Assembly: GCA_023229165.1 (NCBI GenBank)
Contig: JALNZQ010000007.1
Span: forward strand, 1 to 25,346
Source: Methanothrix sp.
GTDB lineage: Archaea > Halobacteriota > Methanosarcinia > Methanotrichales > Methanotrichaceae
DNA length: 25,346 bases
Reading direction: 5' to 3'
Shown here: in pieces, positions 14,701 to 22,069 of the stretch
How positions within the stretch are numbered: the stretch's first letter is position 1
How the letters are laid out: each line of letters begins with the position of its first letter
Made by a program: the position numbers and the translations under genes
Notes under the pieces: generated by a model
What the model was told of the DNA's origin: nothing
Seen by the model: only the letters and a program-made list of their open reading frames with translations
Database searches by the model: none

Positions 14701-15231
14701 TCACCTCTTGTCCACCAGGTATATTCCGTCCTGGAATATCCTGATATCGAAACCATGCACCCTGGTAGCCTGCTCAATATTGGCCATGGTCTGGCCAACC
14801 TGCTCCTTGTCGATGCCTGTGATCGTTACTTCATCTTTGCCGATCTCGACCTTCGCGCCCGGTAGGATCTTGGCGGATCGAGACTTCCTTTCGCCCAGGA
14901 AATTGTTTATAATGAGCTCGTTGGAAGCTGCCTTAAGCTGTATGGGAAAGTGAGAGTACACGACCTTCATCTTGTACTCAAATCCCCGGCTTACGCCTGC
15001 AATCATATTGCTTATGTGCGCGGCCAGTGTCCCCACCATTGCTCGGTGCTGCTTTCTATCGAGCCTGGAATTCACGATCAGTTGAGATTCCTCTTTCTTG
15101 ATCTCTATCTCAGGATAGGAAAGCTGCCTGCTGACCTCACCTTTCGGTCCCTTAACCGTAACGGTATTCCCGTCTACGGTTACAGCAACTCCTTCTGGGA
15201 TCTCTACCTGTCGTGCAATCTCTTTGACCAT
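14701..15231 (-). CDS. rpl6: Ribosomal protein uL6
   Basis: 176 residues, starting MVKEIARQVEIPEGVAVTVD, the usual archaeal start, so the ATG at 15231 is chosen over a GTG at 15240 that belongs to the AGGTG ribosome-binding region. Two L6 domains follow: the first with VTVKGPKGEVSRQLSYP and GTLAAHISNMIAGVSRGFEY, the second with NFLGERKSRSAKILPGAKVE and ITGIDKEQVGQTMANIEQAT. It sits near the GTPase centre of the large subunit. Confidence 0.95.
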   Translation of the reverse strand: MVKEIARQVEIPEGVAVTVDGNTVTVKGPKGEVSRQLSYPEIEIKKEESQLIVNSRLDRKQHRAMVGTLAAHISNMIAGVSRGFEYKMKVVYSHFPIQLKAASNELIINNFLGERKSRSAKILPGAKVEIGKDEVTITGIDKEQVGQTMANIEQATRVHGFDIRIFQDGIYLVDKR

Positions 15232-15242
15232 TGCGACCACAC

Positions 15243-15632
15243 CTAATACACGTAAGCCAGGAGCTGACCGCCCAGGAATTGGTTCCTGGCATCAGAATGG
15301 GCCATGACTCCCTTACTGGTGCTCAATATCAGAACACCGAAGTTCCTGGCGGGGAGGAAGCGCTTCTCCCATTTCTCCATCTCGGTCACCTTGGTTGAAA
15401 ACCGGGGCTTAATTACGCCGCATCGGTTGATCCTTCCCAGGAGCTTCACTCGGAACATTCCCGACTTTCCGTCGTCAACAAATTCGAACTCGCCTATGTA
15501 TCCTCGATCCGCCATAACCTTCAGAGCTCTTCCTATGAGCTTGGAGGCGGGATGAATGATACATTCAGGCTTGCCTACGCTCTCCGCATTCTTTATTACG
15601 GACAGGGCATCGGCCAGTGGATCCAATAACAA
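15243..15632 (-). CDS. rps8: Ribosomal protein uS8 (probable TTG start)
   Basis: 129 residues from TTG at 15632 (MLLDPLADALSVIKNAESVG), placed 5 nt after AGGTGG. A GTG at 15641 in the same frame would add three residues but overlaps that site. Motifs: ASKLIGRALKVMADRGYIGE, INRCGVIKPRF, and the C-terminal STSKGVMAHSDARN and GGQLLAYVY, as in archaeal uS8. It binds helix 21 of 16S rRNA. The preceding uS14 stop ends at 15642, so the intergenic distance is 9 nt. Confidence 0.9.
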   Translation of the reverse strand: MLLDPLADALSVIKNAESVGKPECIIHPASKLIGRALKVMADRGYIGEFEFVDDGKSGMFRVKLLGRINRCGVIKPRFSTKVTEMEKWEKRFLPARNFGVLILSTSKGVMAHSDARNQFLGGQLLAYVY

Positions 15633-15641
15633 TGCAACCAC

Positions 15642-15794
15642 CTACGAATATTTTTCAAAACCCATCTCAGGGGCGATCTCTCGGAAGCACTGCCGGCAAA
15701 TGTATATCCCGTACTTTCTTATCAGGCCGTTTTTATTTCCACAGCGCTTGCACGGGTTTGCACCTCTTCCGAAGACCTTCTTTCCTTTCTTCAT
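15642..15794 (-). CDS. rps14: Ribosomal protein uS14 (zinc-binding)
   Basis: 50 residues: MKKGKKVFGRGANPCKRCGN, then KNGLIRKYGIYICRQCFREI and APEMGFEKYS. Cys15, 18, 33 and 36 (C-x2-C-x14-C-x2-C) form the zinc site of the C-plus S14 type, and the length is typical. The ATG overlaps the uL5 stop by 4 nt (ATGA). It lies in the head of the small subunit. Confidence 0.95.
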   Translation of the reverse strand: MKKGKKVFGRGANPCKRCGNKNGLIRKYGIYICRQCFREIAPEMGFEKYS

Positions 15795-16306
15795 GCTGCC
15801 TCCAAGATCTCAATGCCGAACTTCTTTGAGACGAACTCAATAGTATCGTCTTTATTCAGCCTCTGCCGGCTGGGAAGTTTCTTTTGCGCCACGCGCCGCA
15901 TTGCAATCCTATAGCCGGCCCTCTTCAAGGCTACGGATACGTCCATGCCGAATATGCCGATATCTGGATCGTATCGCATGCCTGGAAAGTCGGTGTGCTC
16001 CTCAATGCCGAAAGAGAAGTTGCCTTGCATGTCGAACTGGCTCTTTTTCAAGGTATTTCCGGCAGCCTTCAGGGCTATGACCAGGAAATCTTCTGCAGCT
16101 TTTCCTCGCAAGGTAAGCTTTGCACCGATAGGCTCATTCTTTTTGATGCCGAAGGTAGGCAGAGTTTTCTTGGCAATGGAACGAACGGGCTGTTGCTTGG
16201 TAATGGCCTTCATGATGGTTTCGGCGTTTACCAGCCTCTGACCGCTCTCTCCTACGCCCACATGTACGACAACCTTGTCAACGCGGGGAATTAGATTAGC
16301 ATTCAT
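15791..16306 (-). CDS. rpl5: Ribosomal protein uL5
   Basis: 171 residues. The protein opens with PRVDKVVVHVGVGESGQRLV and contains TKQQPVRSIAKKTLPTFGIK, PIGAKLTLRGKAAEDFL, GNFSFGIEEHTDFPGMRYDP and a terminal KKFGIEIL, all uL5 hallmarks. It anchors 5S rRNA to the large subunit together with uL18. The ATG overlaps the eS4 stop by 4 nt and its own stop overlaps the uS14 start. Confidence 0.96.
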   Translation of the reverse strand: MNANLIPRVDKVVVHVGVGESGQRLVNAETIMKAITKQQPVRSIAKKTLPTFGIKKNEPIGAKLTLRGKAAEDFLVIALKAAGNTLKKSQFDMQGNFSFGIEEHTDFPGMRYDPDIGIFGMDVSVALKRAGYRIAMRRVAQKKLPSRQRLNKDDTIEFVSKKFGIEILEAA

Positions 16307-17007
16307 CTAACTGCCCCCAGCTTGATGACAGGCTGCTCTTTTCCGATCATGTAAACGTAATCCTTGATGGTCTCAAACTCCTTGTCGCCCGATATTATGA
16401 TGCGATTATTCTGGGAGCTCTTCACGGTTATGATCTCTTTGATCTTCCCCGTTTGGCCGGTATGCTTTCCGCCTACGACCATGGCCAGATTGCCAATCTC
16501 AAAGCCGATCCGATCCTCAATATTCTTATCGGGCAGTGAGAGGACCAGTGAATCGCCAACCTTAAACTCGCCTTCTGCCAGCTTATTTGAGCCGTCTGAG
16601 AGGTTAAGCTGCTGCTTTTTGCCCGAGATTATGGTTTTATTATCAATTCGGGCCAGCTTTTTCATGTCGTTCGTCTCAATAAGGTCGAGATAGAACATTC
16701 CCTTCTCATCTTTGAGCATCCTATATTGCTGGTTGTTCGAGGGAATGGATATTACATCGAATATGCCTACAGGCAGCTTGTAATCCTTCTGGATTTTTCC
16801 ATCTACCAGTACCTTGCCCTCGTACAGAGCCCTCTTTGCCTCGCGGGCATTATCTACCAGCTTAAGCATGTCCCGGATTACCATCACGAGAGGCATGCTA
16901 TCCCCAGCGGAATGAGGCCCGGGACTGGTCTTGGCAACCCATGCGTGGGTCTTTCTTGCGATGGGCCAGCTTACGGGAACCGTTACTCTCTTTTGATGTC
17001 TGCTCAT
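16303..17007 (-). CDS. rps4e: Ribosomal protein eS4
   Basis: 234 residues. The N-terminal HQKRVTVPVSWPIARKTHAW and the S4-type RNA-binding domain (about 40-90, VMVIRDMLKLVDNAREAKRA) are followed by a central domain and a KOW motif (NLAMVVGGKHTGQTGKIKEI, about 172-191). This is the archaeal/eukaryotic S4e protein of the small subunit. Start overlaps the uL24 stop by 4 nt. Confidence 0.96.
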   Translation of the reverse strand: MSRHQKRVTVPVSWPIARKTHAWVAKTSPGPHSAGDSMPLVMVIRDMLKLVDNAREAKRALYEGKVLVDGKIQKDYKLPVGIFDVISIPSNNQQYRMLKDEKGMFYLDLIETNDMKKLARIDNKTIISGKKQQLNLSDGSNKLAEGEFKVGDSLVLSLPDKNIEDRIGFEIGNLAMVVGGKHTGQTGKIKEIITVKSSQNNRIIISGDKEFETIKDYVYMIGKEQPVIKLGAVR

Positions 17008-17369
17008 TCTGATCGCCTCGCGAAGATCTTTTCCCTCTCTGCGTCTTCAAGAATGAGCTTGATTATCATGACGTTAGAGGGATGGATAGTTCTCGGCACT
17101 TCAGTTCCGTCAGCCCGGTAGTTGCTCACGCCTGCTACTTTGATGGTGCACCTCTTAAGGTCCACATCTTCGACCTCTCCTTCGGTGCCAGCGTGATCGC
17201 CACGCATAACCTTGACGGTGTCGCCCTTGCGAAGCTGTGCATTGCGCCTCTTCAGCTCCTCACGCAAAGCTTTGCTCAAGGGTGCGTGCATGTACTTTTG
17301 ACGCCTATGCAGCGGTGCGGTATACCTCGCTTTCCGCTGCTTCCTTGGCTGTTTTGTAATCATAATCAT
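17004..17369 (-). CDS. rpl24: Ribosomal protein uL24
   Basis: About 121 residues. The conserved part starts ITKQPRKQRKARYTAPLHRR. A KOW domain (RKGDTVKVMRGDHAGTEGEV) lies in the middle and the C-terminal EDAEREKIF follows. Starts at 17372 (GTG), 17369 (ATG) and 17363 (ATG) are all in frame. The 17369 ATG overlaps the uL14 stop as TGATG, while 17363 best matches the family's N-terminus, so the exact start is uncertain by two codons. It is an early 23S assembly protein near the exit tunnel. Confidence 0.93.
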   Translation of the reverse strand: MIMITKQPRKQRKARYTAPLHRRQKYMHAPLSKALREELKRRNAQLRKGDTVKVMRGDHAGTEGEVEDVDLKRCTIKVAGVSNYRADGTEVPRTIHPSNVMIIKLILEDAEREKIFARRSE

Positions 17370-17767
17370 CACACAATCATGGATGCCGCGGAAGCGATCT
17401 TGCTAAATCTTTCCGCTACCTCGCGGGCCACCGGTCCCTTAACCTCAGAGCCCTTGGGAACGCCCTCATCATCTACGATAACGGCGGCATTATCCTCGAA
17501 TTTTACCCTGAGGCCGTCAGGCCTTCGAAACTCTTTTCTCTGGCGGATGATGACAGCTTTAAAGATCTGCTTTCTCATCTCCGGACTTCCTTTCTTCACA
17601 GATACTACCACTACGTCCCCAATCCCTGCACAGGGCTGTCTATTTTTCACGCCTCGATAATTCTTGACTGCGATGACGTGTAGCGTCCGCGCACCTGTAT
17701 TGTCTACACAATCCAGGTATGCGCCAGTGTTGATCGCCCTTGGGATCTTGGCCTTTTGTCCTTTCAT
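17369..17767 (-). CDS. rpl14: Ribosomal protein uL14
   Basis: 132 residues with the five-stranded barrel motifs GAYLDCVDNTGARTLHVIAV, GIGDVVVVSVKKGSPEMRKQ, VIIRQRKEFRRPDG and FEDNAAVIVDDEGVPKGSEV. It binds 23S rRNA and contacts the small subunit at a bridge. ATG overlaps the uS17 stop by 4 nt. Confidence 0.97.
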   Translation of the reverse strand: MKGQKAKIPRAINTGAYLDCVDNTGARTLHVIAVKNYRGVKNRQPCAGIGDVVVVSVKKGSPEMRKQIFKAVIIRQRKEFRRPDGLRVKFEDNAAVIVDDEGVPKGSEVKGPVAREVAERFSKIASAASMIV

Positions 17768-18084
17768 TTCAAGACCTCCACTACTACGTAGGATTTGGTC
17801 CTGGAAAGGGGCCTACACTCCGCTATCTTGACACGATCCCCTGCCTTGGCATCAATGCAAGGGGGGTTGTGCGCATGGATCTTGGACTGCCTCTTCTCGA
17901 ATCGTTCGTACTTCGTTGCTTTCTTCTCGAACTTACGCATGACTACCACGGTACTGTCCATCTTGTCGCTGACCACGGTGCAACTGAAGACCTGGCCACG
18001 TACAGGCAGGCTACCATGGAAGGGACACTTAGGATCATTGCACTCCTTTTCCGGCGCGCTAACGTCCAGTCCGATATCCCTCAT
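17764..18084 (-). CDS. rps17: Ribosomal protein uS17
   Basis: 106 residues from the ATG at 18084 (MRDIGLDVSAPEKECNDPKC). It contains PFHGSLPVRGQVFSCTVVSD and the OB-fold core TVVVMRKFEKKATKYERFEK plus GDRVKIAECRPLSRTKSYVV. GAGGTG lies 6 nt before this ATG, and the GTG within it at 18093 is not the start. The ATG overlaps the Rpp29 stop by 4 nt. It binds 16S rRNA during early assembly. Confidence 0.95.
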   Translation of the reverse strand: MRDIGLDVSAPEKECNDPKCPFHGSLPVRGQVFSCTVVSDKMDSTVVVMRKFEKKATKYERFEKRQSKIHAHNPPCIDAKAGDRVKIAECRPLSRTKSYVVVEVLK

Positions 18085-18374
18085 AACTTCCACCTCGTTC
18101 TCTGCATTCTCTTGCTTATTCTGTTCTCTGGCTGTGAGATCAAGACTGAACCGTAGACCCTCACGTTTTGTCCATCGGGCAATGTGAAGATCAGGTTTGT
18201 ATTCTTTTTGGCAAGGCGCAAAACCTTGGCTTTCGTCTCCAAAAGGAATGTATTCCTGGTCTCATCCACAACTTGGCCTGAAAGCCCGACCTGGCCCGGG
18301 TTGCTGCTTGAAGCAACCAGCATCTCAAGGCCGATCAGCTCATGTCTTGCCAGGCTTTCAGGATTCAGGTTCAC
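18081..18374 (-). CDS. rnp1: RNase P protein component 1 (Rpp29/Pop4)
   Basis: 97 residues from a GTG at 18374. After NPESLARHELIGLEM comes an Sm-like barrel with GLSGQVVDETRNTFLLETK and VYGSVLISQPENR, the archaeal Rpp29 pattern. It works with Rpp21 on the RNase P RNA in 5' processing of tRNA. The GTG lies inside the uL29 gene, 17 nt before its stop. This overlap was probably 4 nt (GTGA) before a 29-bp duplication extended uL29. No strong ribosome-binding site precedes the GTG, so re-initiation after uL29 is likely. A SUI1/aIF1 gene, found beside this gene in some archaea, is absent here. Confidence 0.9.
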   Translation of the reverse strand: MNLNPESLARHELIGLEMLVASSSNPGQVGLSGQVVDETRNTFLLETKAKVLRLAKKNTNLIFTLPDGQNVRVYGSVLISQPENRISKRMQRTRWKL

Positions 18375-18600
18375 TTACTTCGCTCCGTTTGGATCGTCTT
18401 GATCCCCTTCGCTCGGTTTGGATCGTCTTGATCCTGGCGACCGTTCTGCGGATGTCTCTGATTCTCCCAGGCTTTTCCGGGGCGCCACCTGCAGTAACGA
18501 TGCCTCTCTCTCGGATGAGCTCGCTTTGAAGCTTTCTTAGCTCCTCTGCAATCTCCTCCGCGTTCATGTTTCTGATCTCATCAATCTTAAAGATCGCCAT
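18358..18600 (-). CDS. rpl29: Ribosomal protein uL29 with a frame-shifted C-terminal tail
   Basis: 80 residues. MAIFKIDEIRNMNAEEIAEE, LRKLQSELIRERG and PGRIRDIRRTVARIKTIQTE form the standard helical hairpin at the tunnel exit. Archaeal uL29 is usually about 66-70 residues. The last 16 residues here (RGSRRSKRSEVSEPES) come from the second copy of a 29-bp tandem repeat read in another frame. With one copy the protein would end TERSK after 66 residues, at a TGA (18371-18373) overlapping the rnp1 GTG. Confidence 0.95.
   Translation of the reverse strand: MAIFKIDEIRNMNAEEIAEELRKLQSELIRERGIVTAGGAPEKPGRIRDIRRTVARIKTIQTERRGSRRSKRSEVSEPES
18377..18434 (-). repeat. 29-bp tandem duplication at the end of the uL29 gene
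   Basis: Two adjacent 29-bp units (18406-18434 and 18377-18405) match at 27 of 29 positions, each containing GGATCAAGACGATCCAAAC and GAGCGAAG. As 29 is not a multiple of three, the second copy is translated in a different frame from the first. Confidence 0.93.
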
Positions 18601-18606
18601 ATCGGA

Positions 18607-19431
18607 TCACTCTTCCTTGGCACAAGGCTCACTATCAGCCATCTCTTCGGGGAGAGACGCATCCTCTGTCACGCTCTCGTTCGCCTTCACGGATGACTCA
18701 TCCAGAGGAGACGGCACAGCCACTGGCTCTGACTCTAAGAGCTGATCCAGATCGCTCTTCTTCTCGGGAGCAGGCGTTTCCACGGGCACGGGCGGCTTGG
18801 CCGCGGGCTTTGTTTCCACGACCGGCACAACTACCGGCGGTTTTTCAATCCGGAAGTCGTCGGGAAGTCGCACGTCGGGCGGGATGATCCTGACCTGGCA
18901 GCCAATTACACCCAGCTTCTTTACGGCTACGGAGTAGCCTTTATCCACTAGATCAATAGCTGGCTTGCCGGAGTGCTTGATGTATCCAGAGATGAATTTC
19001 TCGGTTCGGGAACGCGGGCCCGTTAACTTGCCGCTGATCACAATCTCGCAGCCTAAGGCGCCCGCATCCATCACTCTTCTCATCATGGACTGGCCTGCCT
19101 TTCGGAAGTACCAGCCGCGCTCCAGAGAGGACGCGAGACGATTGGCCACAACTCTGCCGTTCAAGTCGCCGCGGCCCACATCCTGCACGTCTATCTGGGG
19201 ATTGTCCAGATGGAATTTGCGGTCCAGGTCGCGGGTGATCTTCCTGATCAATTTACCGCCTTTTCCTATGACCATGCCCGGCTTTTCCGCATAGACAGTT
19301 ATCTGAGTGCCCATGGGTGTGCGGTTCATGACCATGCCGCCGTATCCTGCACGTTCCAGCTCTTCCGCCAGATACTCATTGACGAGAGCTTTGGATAGGC
19401 CCTCAGCCACGAACTTCTTTTCTACGGACAT
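18607..19431 (-). CDS. rps3: Ribosomal protein uS3 with long acidic C-terminal tail
   Basis: 274 residues from the ATG at 19431 (MSVEKKFVAEGLSKALVNEY); GAGGTGA precedes it by 7 nt, and the ATG overlaps the uL22 stop as TGATG. The KH domain includes GMVIGKGGKLIRKIT (52-66), and the C-terminal S3 domain includes GWYFRKAGQSMMRRVMDAGA and LGVIGCQVRIIPPDVRLPDD. Residues 198-274 are a low-complexity Pro/Val/Glu-rich tail not needed for the fold. uS3 is in the head of the small subunit at the mRNA entry site. Confidence 0.95.
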   Translation of the reverse strand: MSVEKKFVAEGLSKALVNEYLAEELERAGYGGMVMNRTPMGTQITVYAEKPGMVIGKGGKLIRKITRDLDRKFHLDNPQIDVQDVGRGDLNGRVVANRLASSLERGWYFRKAGQSMMRRVMDAGALGCEIVISGKLTGPRSRTEKFISGYIKHSGKPAIDLVDKGYSVAVKKLGVIGCQVRIIPPDVRLPDDFRIEKPPVVVPVVETKPAAKPPVPVETPAPEKKSDLDQLLESEPVAVPSPLDESSVKANESVTEDASLPEEMADSEPCAKEE

Positions 19432-19892
19432 CAGCTCTTCACCTCGGTGAGGACCATCTCCACAGAGACCGTCTCTGTGTTCTTGGGGGTGGCTCTTCCC
19501 ATGGCGCGAGGCATCCATCCCTGGATGGTTCTGCCCTTCTTCGTGCCAGCATGGAAGATCCTCATCTTCTCGGACTCCATTCCCTTGTACTCGGCATTAG
19601 CAAGTGCATTATCCAGGACGATCAAGACCGCCTTGGCGGCCTTTTCCGGATATCTGCCGGCATCCCATCCCACTGCGCCATGCCTGTGGGCCACATTTCT
19701 TCTGTAGCGCTTGAAGGGAATAGCCCTCTTCAAGGCTATTACATCTTCCAGATAAGCACGGGCGAGGTTAGCCCTCATGCCTTTTAGCGTCCTGCAGATC
19801 TCGTGGGCGTGCTTAGGTGAGATGTGAAGCTCCATCCCCATGGCCCTTGAAGAGCGTCCTGCAGGCGTAAGCGAATAATTCAATCTGCCCAA
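19431..19892 (-). CDS. rpl22: Ribosomal protein uL22 (TTG start)
   Basis: 153 residues from TTG at 19892 (MGRLNYSLTPAGRSSRAMGM), which matches the archaeal start MARINYS and lies 5 nt after GAGGTG. The GTG at 19898 belongs to that site. Core motifs: ELHISPKHAHEICRTLKGMR, KRYRRNVAHRHGAVGWDAGR and the tunnel-lining hairpin region FHAGTKKGRTIQGWMPRAMG. Stop overlaps the uS3 start. Confidence 0.93.
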   Translation of the reverse strand: MGRLNYSLTPAGRSSRAMGMELHISPKHAHEICRTLKGMRANLARAYLEDVIALKRAIPFKRYRRNVAHRHGAVGWDAGRYPEKAAKAVLIVLDNALANAEYKGMESEKMRIFHAGTKKGRTIQGWMPRAMGRATPKNTETVSVEMVLTEVKS

Positions 19893-19901
19893 TCTCACAC
19901 C

Positions 19902-20312
19902 TCACTTCAGCGGCACATACTTGCTTGATCTGGTAGCGCCCACGCCTGCGGCACCGTGCTGTACGCGACCGCGGGTCATTGCGAACTCGCCGAAGAAGTG
20001 CCCGATCATCTCGGGCATGACCTCTACCTTTTCGAAGCTCTTGCCGTTGTAGATCTCGAGATTCTTGCCCACCATATCAGGCATAATTATCATATTCCTG
20101 ATGTGGGTTCGAACCGAGTCCTTGTTCTTCAGGCTTGTCATGAGATTCTTGTTCTCCTTGACAAGGCCTCTTTTGATCGATCTGCGTTGCCGCGCTGGTA
20201 AGAGCCCGGCAAGCTCCTCTATACTCAACTTGGCGAGGTCGGCAACCTTCCGGCCCCGATACAAGAATTCTTCCTTTCTCTTTGGAAGCTTGGATCCTGC
20301 TTTCTTAGCCAA
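19902..20312 (-). CDS. rps19: Ribosomal protein uS19 (TTG start)
   Basis: 136 residues from a TTG at 20312, 6 nt after AGGTGA. KRKEEFLYRGRKVADLAKLS, PDMVGKNLEIYNGKSFEKVE and the C-terminal GEFAMTRGRVQHGAAGVGAT are typical of archaeal uS19. It contacts the large-subunit bridge in the head of the small subunit. Gap to uL2 is 10 nt. Confidence 0.94.
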   Translation of the reverse strand: MAKKAGSKLPKRKEEFLYRGRKVADLAKLSIEELAGLLPARQRRSIKRGLVKENKNLMTSLKNKDSVRTHIRNMIIMPDMVGKNLEIYNGKSFEKVEVMPEMIGHFFGEFAMTRGRVQHGAAGVGATRSSKYVPLK

Positions 20313-20322
20313 AACCTTTCAC

Positions 20323-21036
20323 CTAGCGCTTACCGGTCTTCCTTGCGGCAATTGAACCTACCTTTCGGCCAGGAGGCGTATTTCTGCTGCATGTCTTTGG
20401 CCGTCCTGGATGTTGGCGTCCGCCGCCACCGAAGGGATGGTCTACGGCGTTCATTGCAACGCCTCTGACAATGGGCCATTTCTTGGCCTTGGACTGGAAC
20501 TTAAAGAAGCTCTTGCCTGCCTTGACCAGAGGCTTGTCCAGACGGCCTCCTCCTGCCACGACCCCTATGGTCGCCATGCATTTCGGAGAGAGCCACTTCA
20601 TCTCACCACTGGGCAGCTGTACTACGGTTTGACCTGCATCATGAGCCACGAGAATGGCGCACACCCCTGAAGCTCGGGCGAACTGGCCGCCGTGACCAGG
20701 CTGTGATTCGACGTTGCAGATTGGTATGCCCTCGGGGATCTCCGCCAGATGCAGAGTGTTTCCCGGCTCTATGGGAGCCGATATGCCGCATGAAACTTCC
20801 TGGCCCACGTACATGCCCTCGGGAACCAGGATGTATCTCATCTCGCCGTTGCTCAAGGCCATGAGCGCAACAGGAGCTGATCTCGCGGGGTCACGCATTA
20901 TTTCCTGGACCACGCCTTTTATCGTCTCATCGCTATCGACTTTTATATGCTTGATGTCCGCCCTGTACCTGTGAGAGGGTGCCCTGTACGTAGGACCACC
21001 TGCACCTCTATTCTGAGATATGATTCGATGTCCCAT
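20323..21036 (-). CDS. rpl2: Ribosomal protein uL2
   Basis: 237 residues. MGHRIISQNRGAGGPTYRAP, EGIPICNVESQPGHGGQFAR, PSGEMKWLSPKCMATIGVVA and the peptidyl-transferase-proximal RGVAMNAVDHPFGGGGRQHP are the uL2 signature, including the conserved His of the last motif. It is among the most conserved large-subunit proteins. TAGGTGGG precedes the ATG. Confidence 0.97.
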   Translation of the reverse strand: MGHRIISQNRGAGGPTYRAPSHRYRADIKHIKVDSDETIKGVVQEIMRDPARSAPVALMALSNGEMRYILVPEGMYVGQEVSCGISAPIEPGNTLHLAEIPEGIPICNVESQPGHGGQFARASGVCAILVAHDAGQTVVQLPSGEMKWLSPKCMATIGVVAGGGRLDKPLVKAGKSFFKFQSKAKKWPIVRGVAMNAVDHPFGGGGRQHPGRPKTCSRNTPPGRKVGSIAARKTGKR

Positions 21037-21047
21037 ATTTTACCCAC

Positions 21048-21296
21048 CTACAGTAGTCCCAGCCTTGTGGCTAATTCGTTCGCGCTTCCCTCTCCGGCCA
21101 GCTTCACGACGGCCTTCTTTTCTCCCCGAGAGGTTATCATGGTCCTGACTGCCAGGACATCGATATCATAAAGCTCCTCCAGGGCCTTTTTGATCTCCGG
21201 CTTGGTGGATCTCATATTCACCAAAAACTCCAGGGTATCATTGGAGTCGATCATGCCGGTGACCTTTTCTGTGACATAGGGACTCTTGATAATCAT
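21048..21296 (-). CDS. rpl23: Ribosomal protein uL23
   Basis: 82 residues, the short archaeal form: IIKSPYVTEKVTGMIDSNDT, LEFLVNMRSTKPEIKKALEE, LYDIDVLAVRTMITSRGEKK. It forms the docking site for SRP and the translocon at the tunnel exit, fitting the presence of secY in the same cluster. The ATG overlaps the uL4 stop by 4 nt. Confidence 0.95.
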   Translation of the reverse strand: MIIKSPYVTEKVTGMIDSNDTLEFLVNMRSTKPEIKKALEELYDIDVLAVRTMITSRGEKKAVVKLAGEGSANELATRLGLL

Positions 21297-22066
21297 TGTA
21301 CTGCCTCCGCGCTGCCCTTTTTGGCCAGCTTTTCCAGGGAAGACTCAGTCCAGACAGTCAGCCTTCCGGCTTTGGTCCCAGGGGCAAGCAGCTCAGCGTT
21401 CAGCTTCTCCACGGTAACGAAGTCCACACCGGGGAGATTTCTGGCGGCTTTTCCTAGTCCTGAATCGTTTCCAGCGACTATGAGCAGGCTCTTGCGGCCT
21501 TTATATTTCCTTCCCCGCAGTTTGCCCTTGCCGGCACGAATATGTCTTCCATCCTTTGCCCTCTGAACGTCATCCCAGAGACCCGCTGCCACCAGGAACT
21601 TGATGACGTCTGTGGTCTTGCTCAAGGATTCGAGGTCGTTCTTGGCCACAACAGGCAACTCTCTCGTGAACCTGTGGCCTCGTGCCTCAACCAGTCCCGA
21701 TGAGGCCGTAGCGGCGATCGCAGAGCGAATGGCTTTGCGCCTTTCCTTTTTGTTGACCTTTTCGGTATAGTCTGCATTGGGCTGGGGGGCGTGAGACCTG
21801 CGGCCGCCTACGGCCATGGGTACGCCTGCAGCTTTCCTGCCGTTCTTCAATCTGGGAATTCTGGAGACGCCGTGTCCCGGACCCCATGACTGGGCAGAAG
21901 TATTCATGCCCGCATAGAAGTGAGGTCCATAGGCCTGGAGCCTGTTGGCCTGTGCGGCTAAGACGGCCCTCTTGATGATGTCCGGCCGATATTCCTCCTC
22001 GAAGACTGGAGGCAGTTCAATCTGGCCGCTTGCATTTCCCGATAGATCAATGATATTTGCCTTCAT
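21293..22066 (-). CDS. rpl4: Ribosomal protein uL4
   Basis: 257 residues. ELPPVFEEEYRPDIIKRAVL, the tunnel-lining loop QSWGPGHGVSRIPRLKNGRK and AVGGRRSHAPQP, then GRKYKGRKSLLIVAGNDSGL, are characteristic of archaeal/eukaryotic uL4. The ATG follows uL3 after a 3-nt gap. Confidence 0.96.
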   Translation of the reverse strand: MKANIIDLSGNASGQIELPPVFEEEYRPDIIKRAVLAAQANRLQAYGPHFYAGMNTSAQSWGPGHGVSRIPRLKNGRKAAGVPMAVGGRRSHAPQPNADYTEKVNKKERRKAIRSAIAATASSGLVEARGHRFTRELPVVAKNDLESLSKTTDVIKFLVAAGLWDDVQRAKDGRHIRAGKGKLRGRKYKGRKSLLIVAGNDSGLGKAARNLPGVDFVTVEKLNAELLAPGTKAGRLTVWTESSLEKLAKKGSAEAVQ

Positions 22067-22069
22067 CGC

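Noticed and set aside
19432..19518. Upstream extension of the uS3 frame
   Set aside because: It lies inside uL22; GAGGTGA and the family start support the ATG at 19431.
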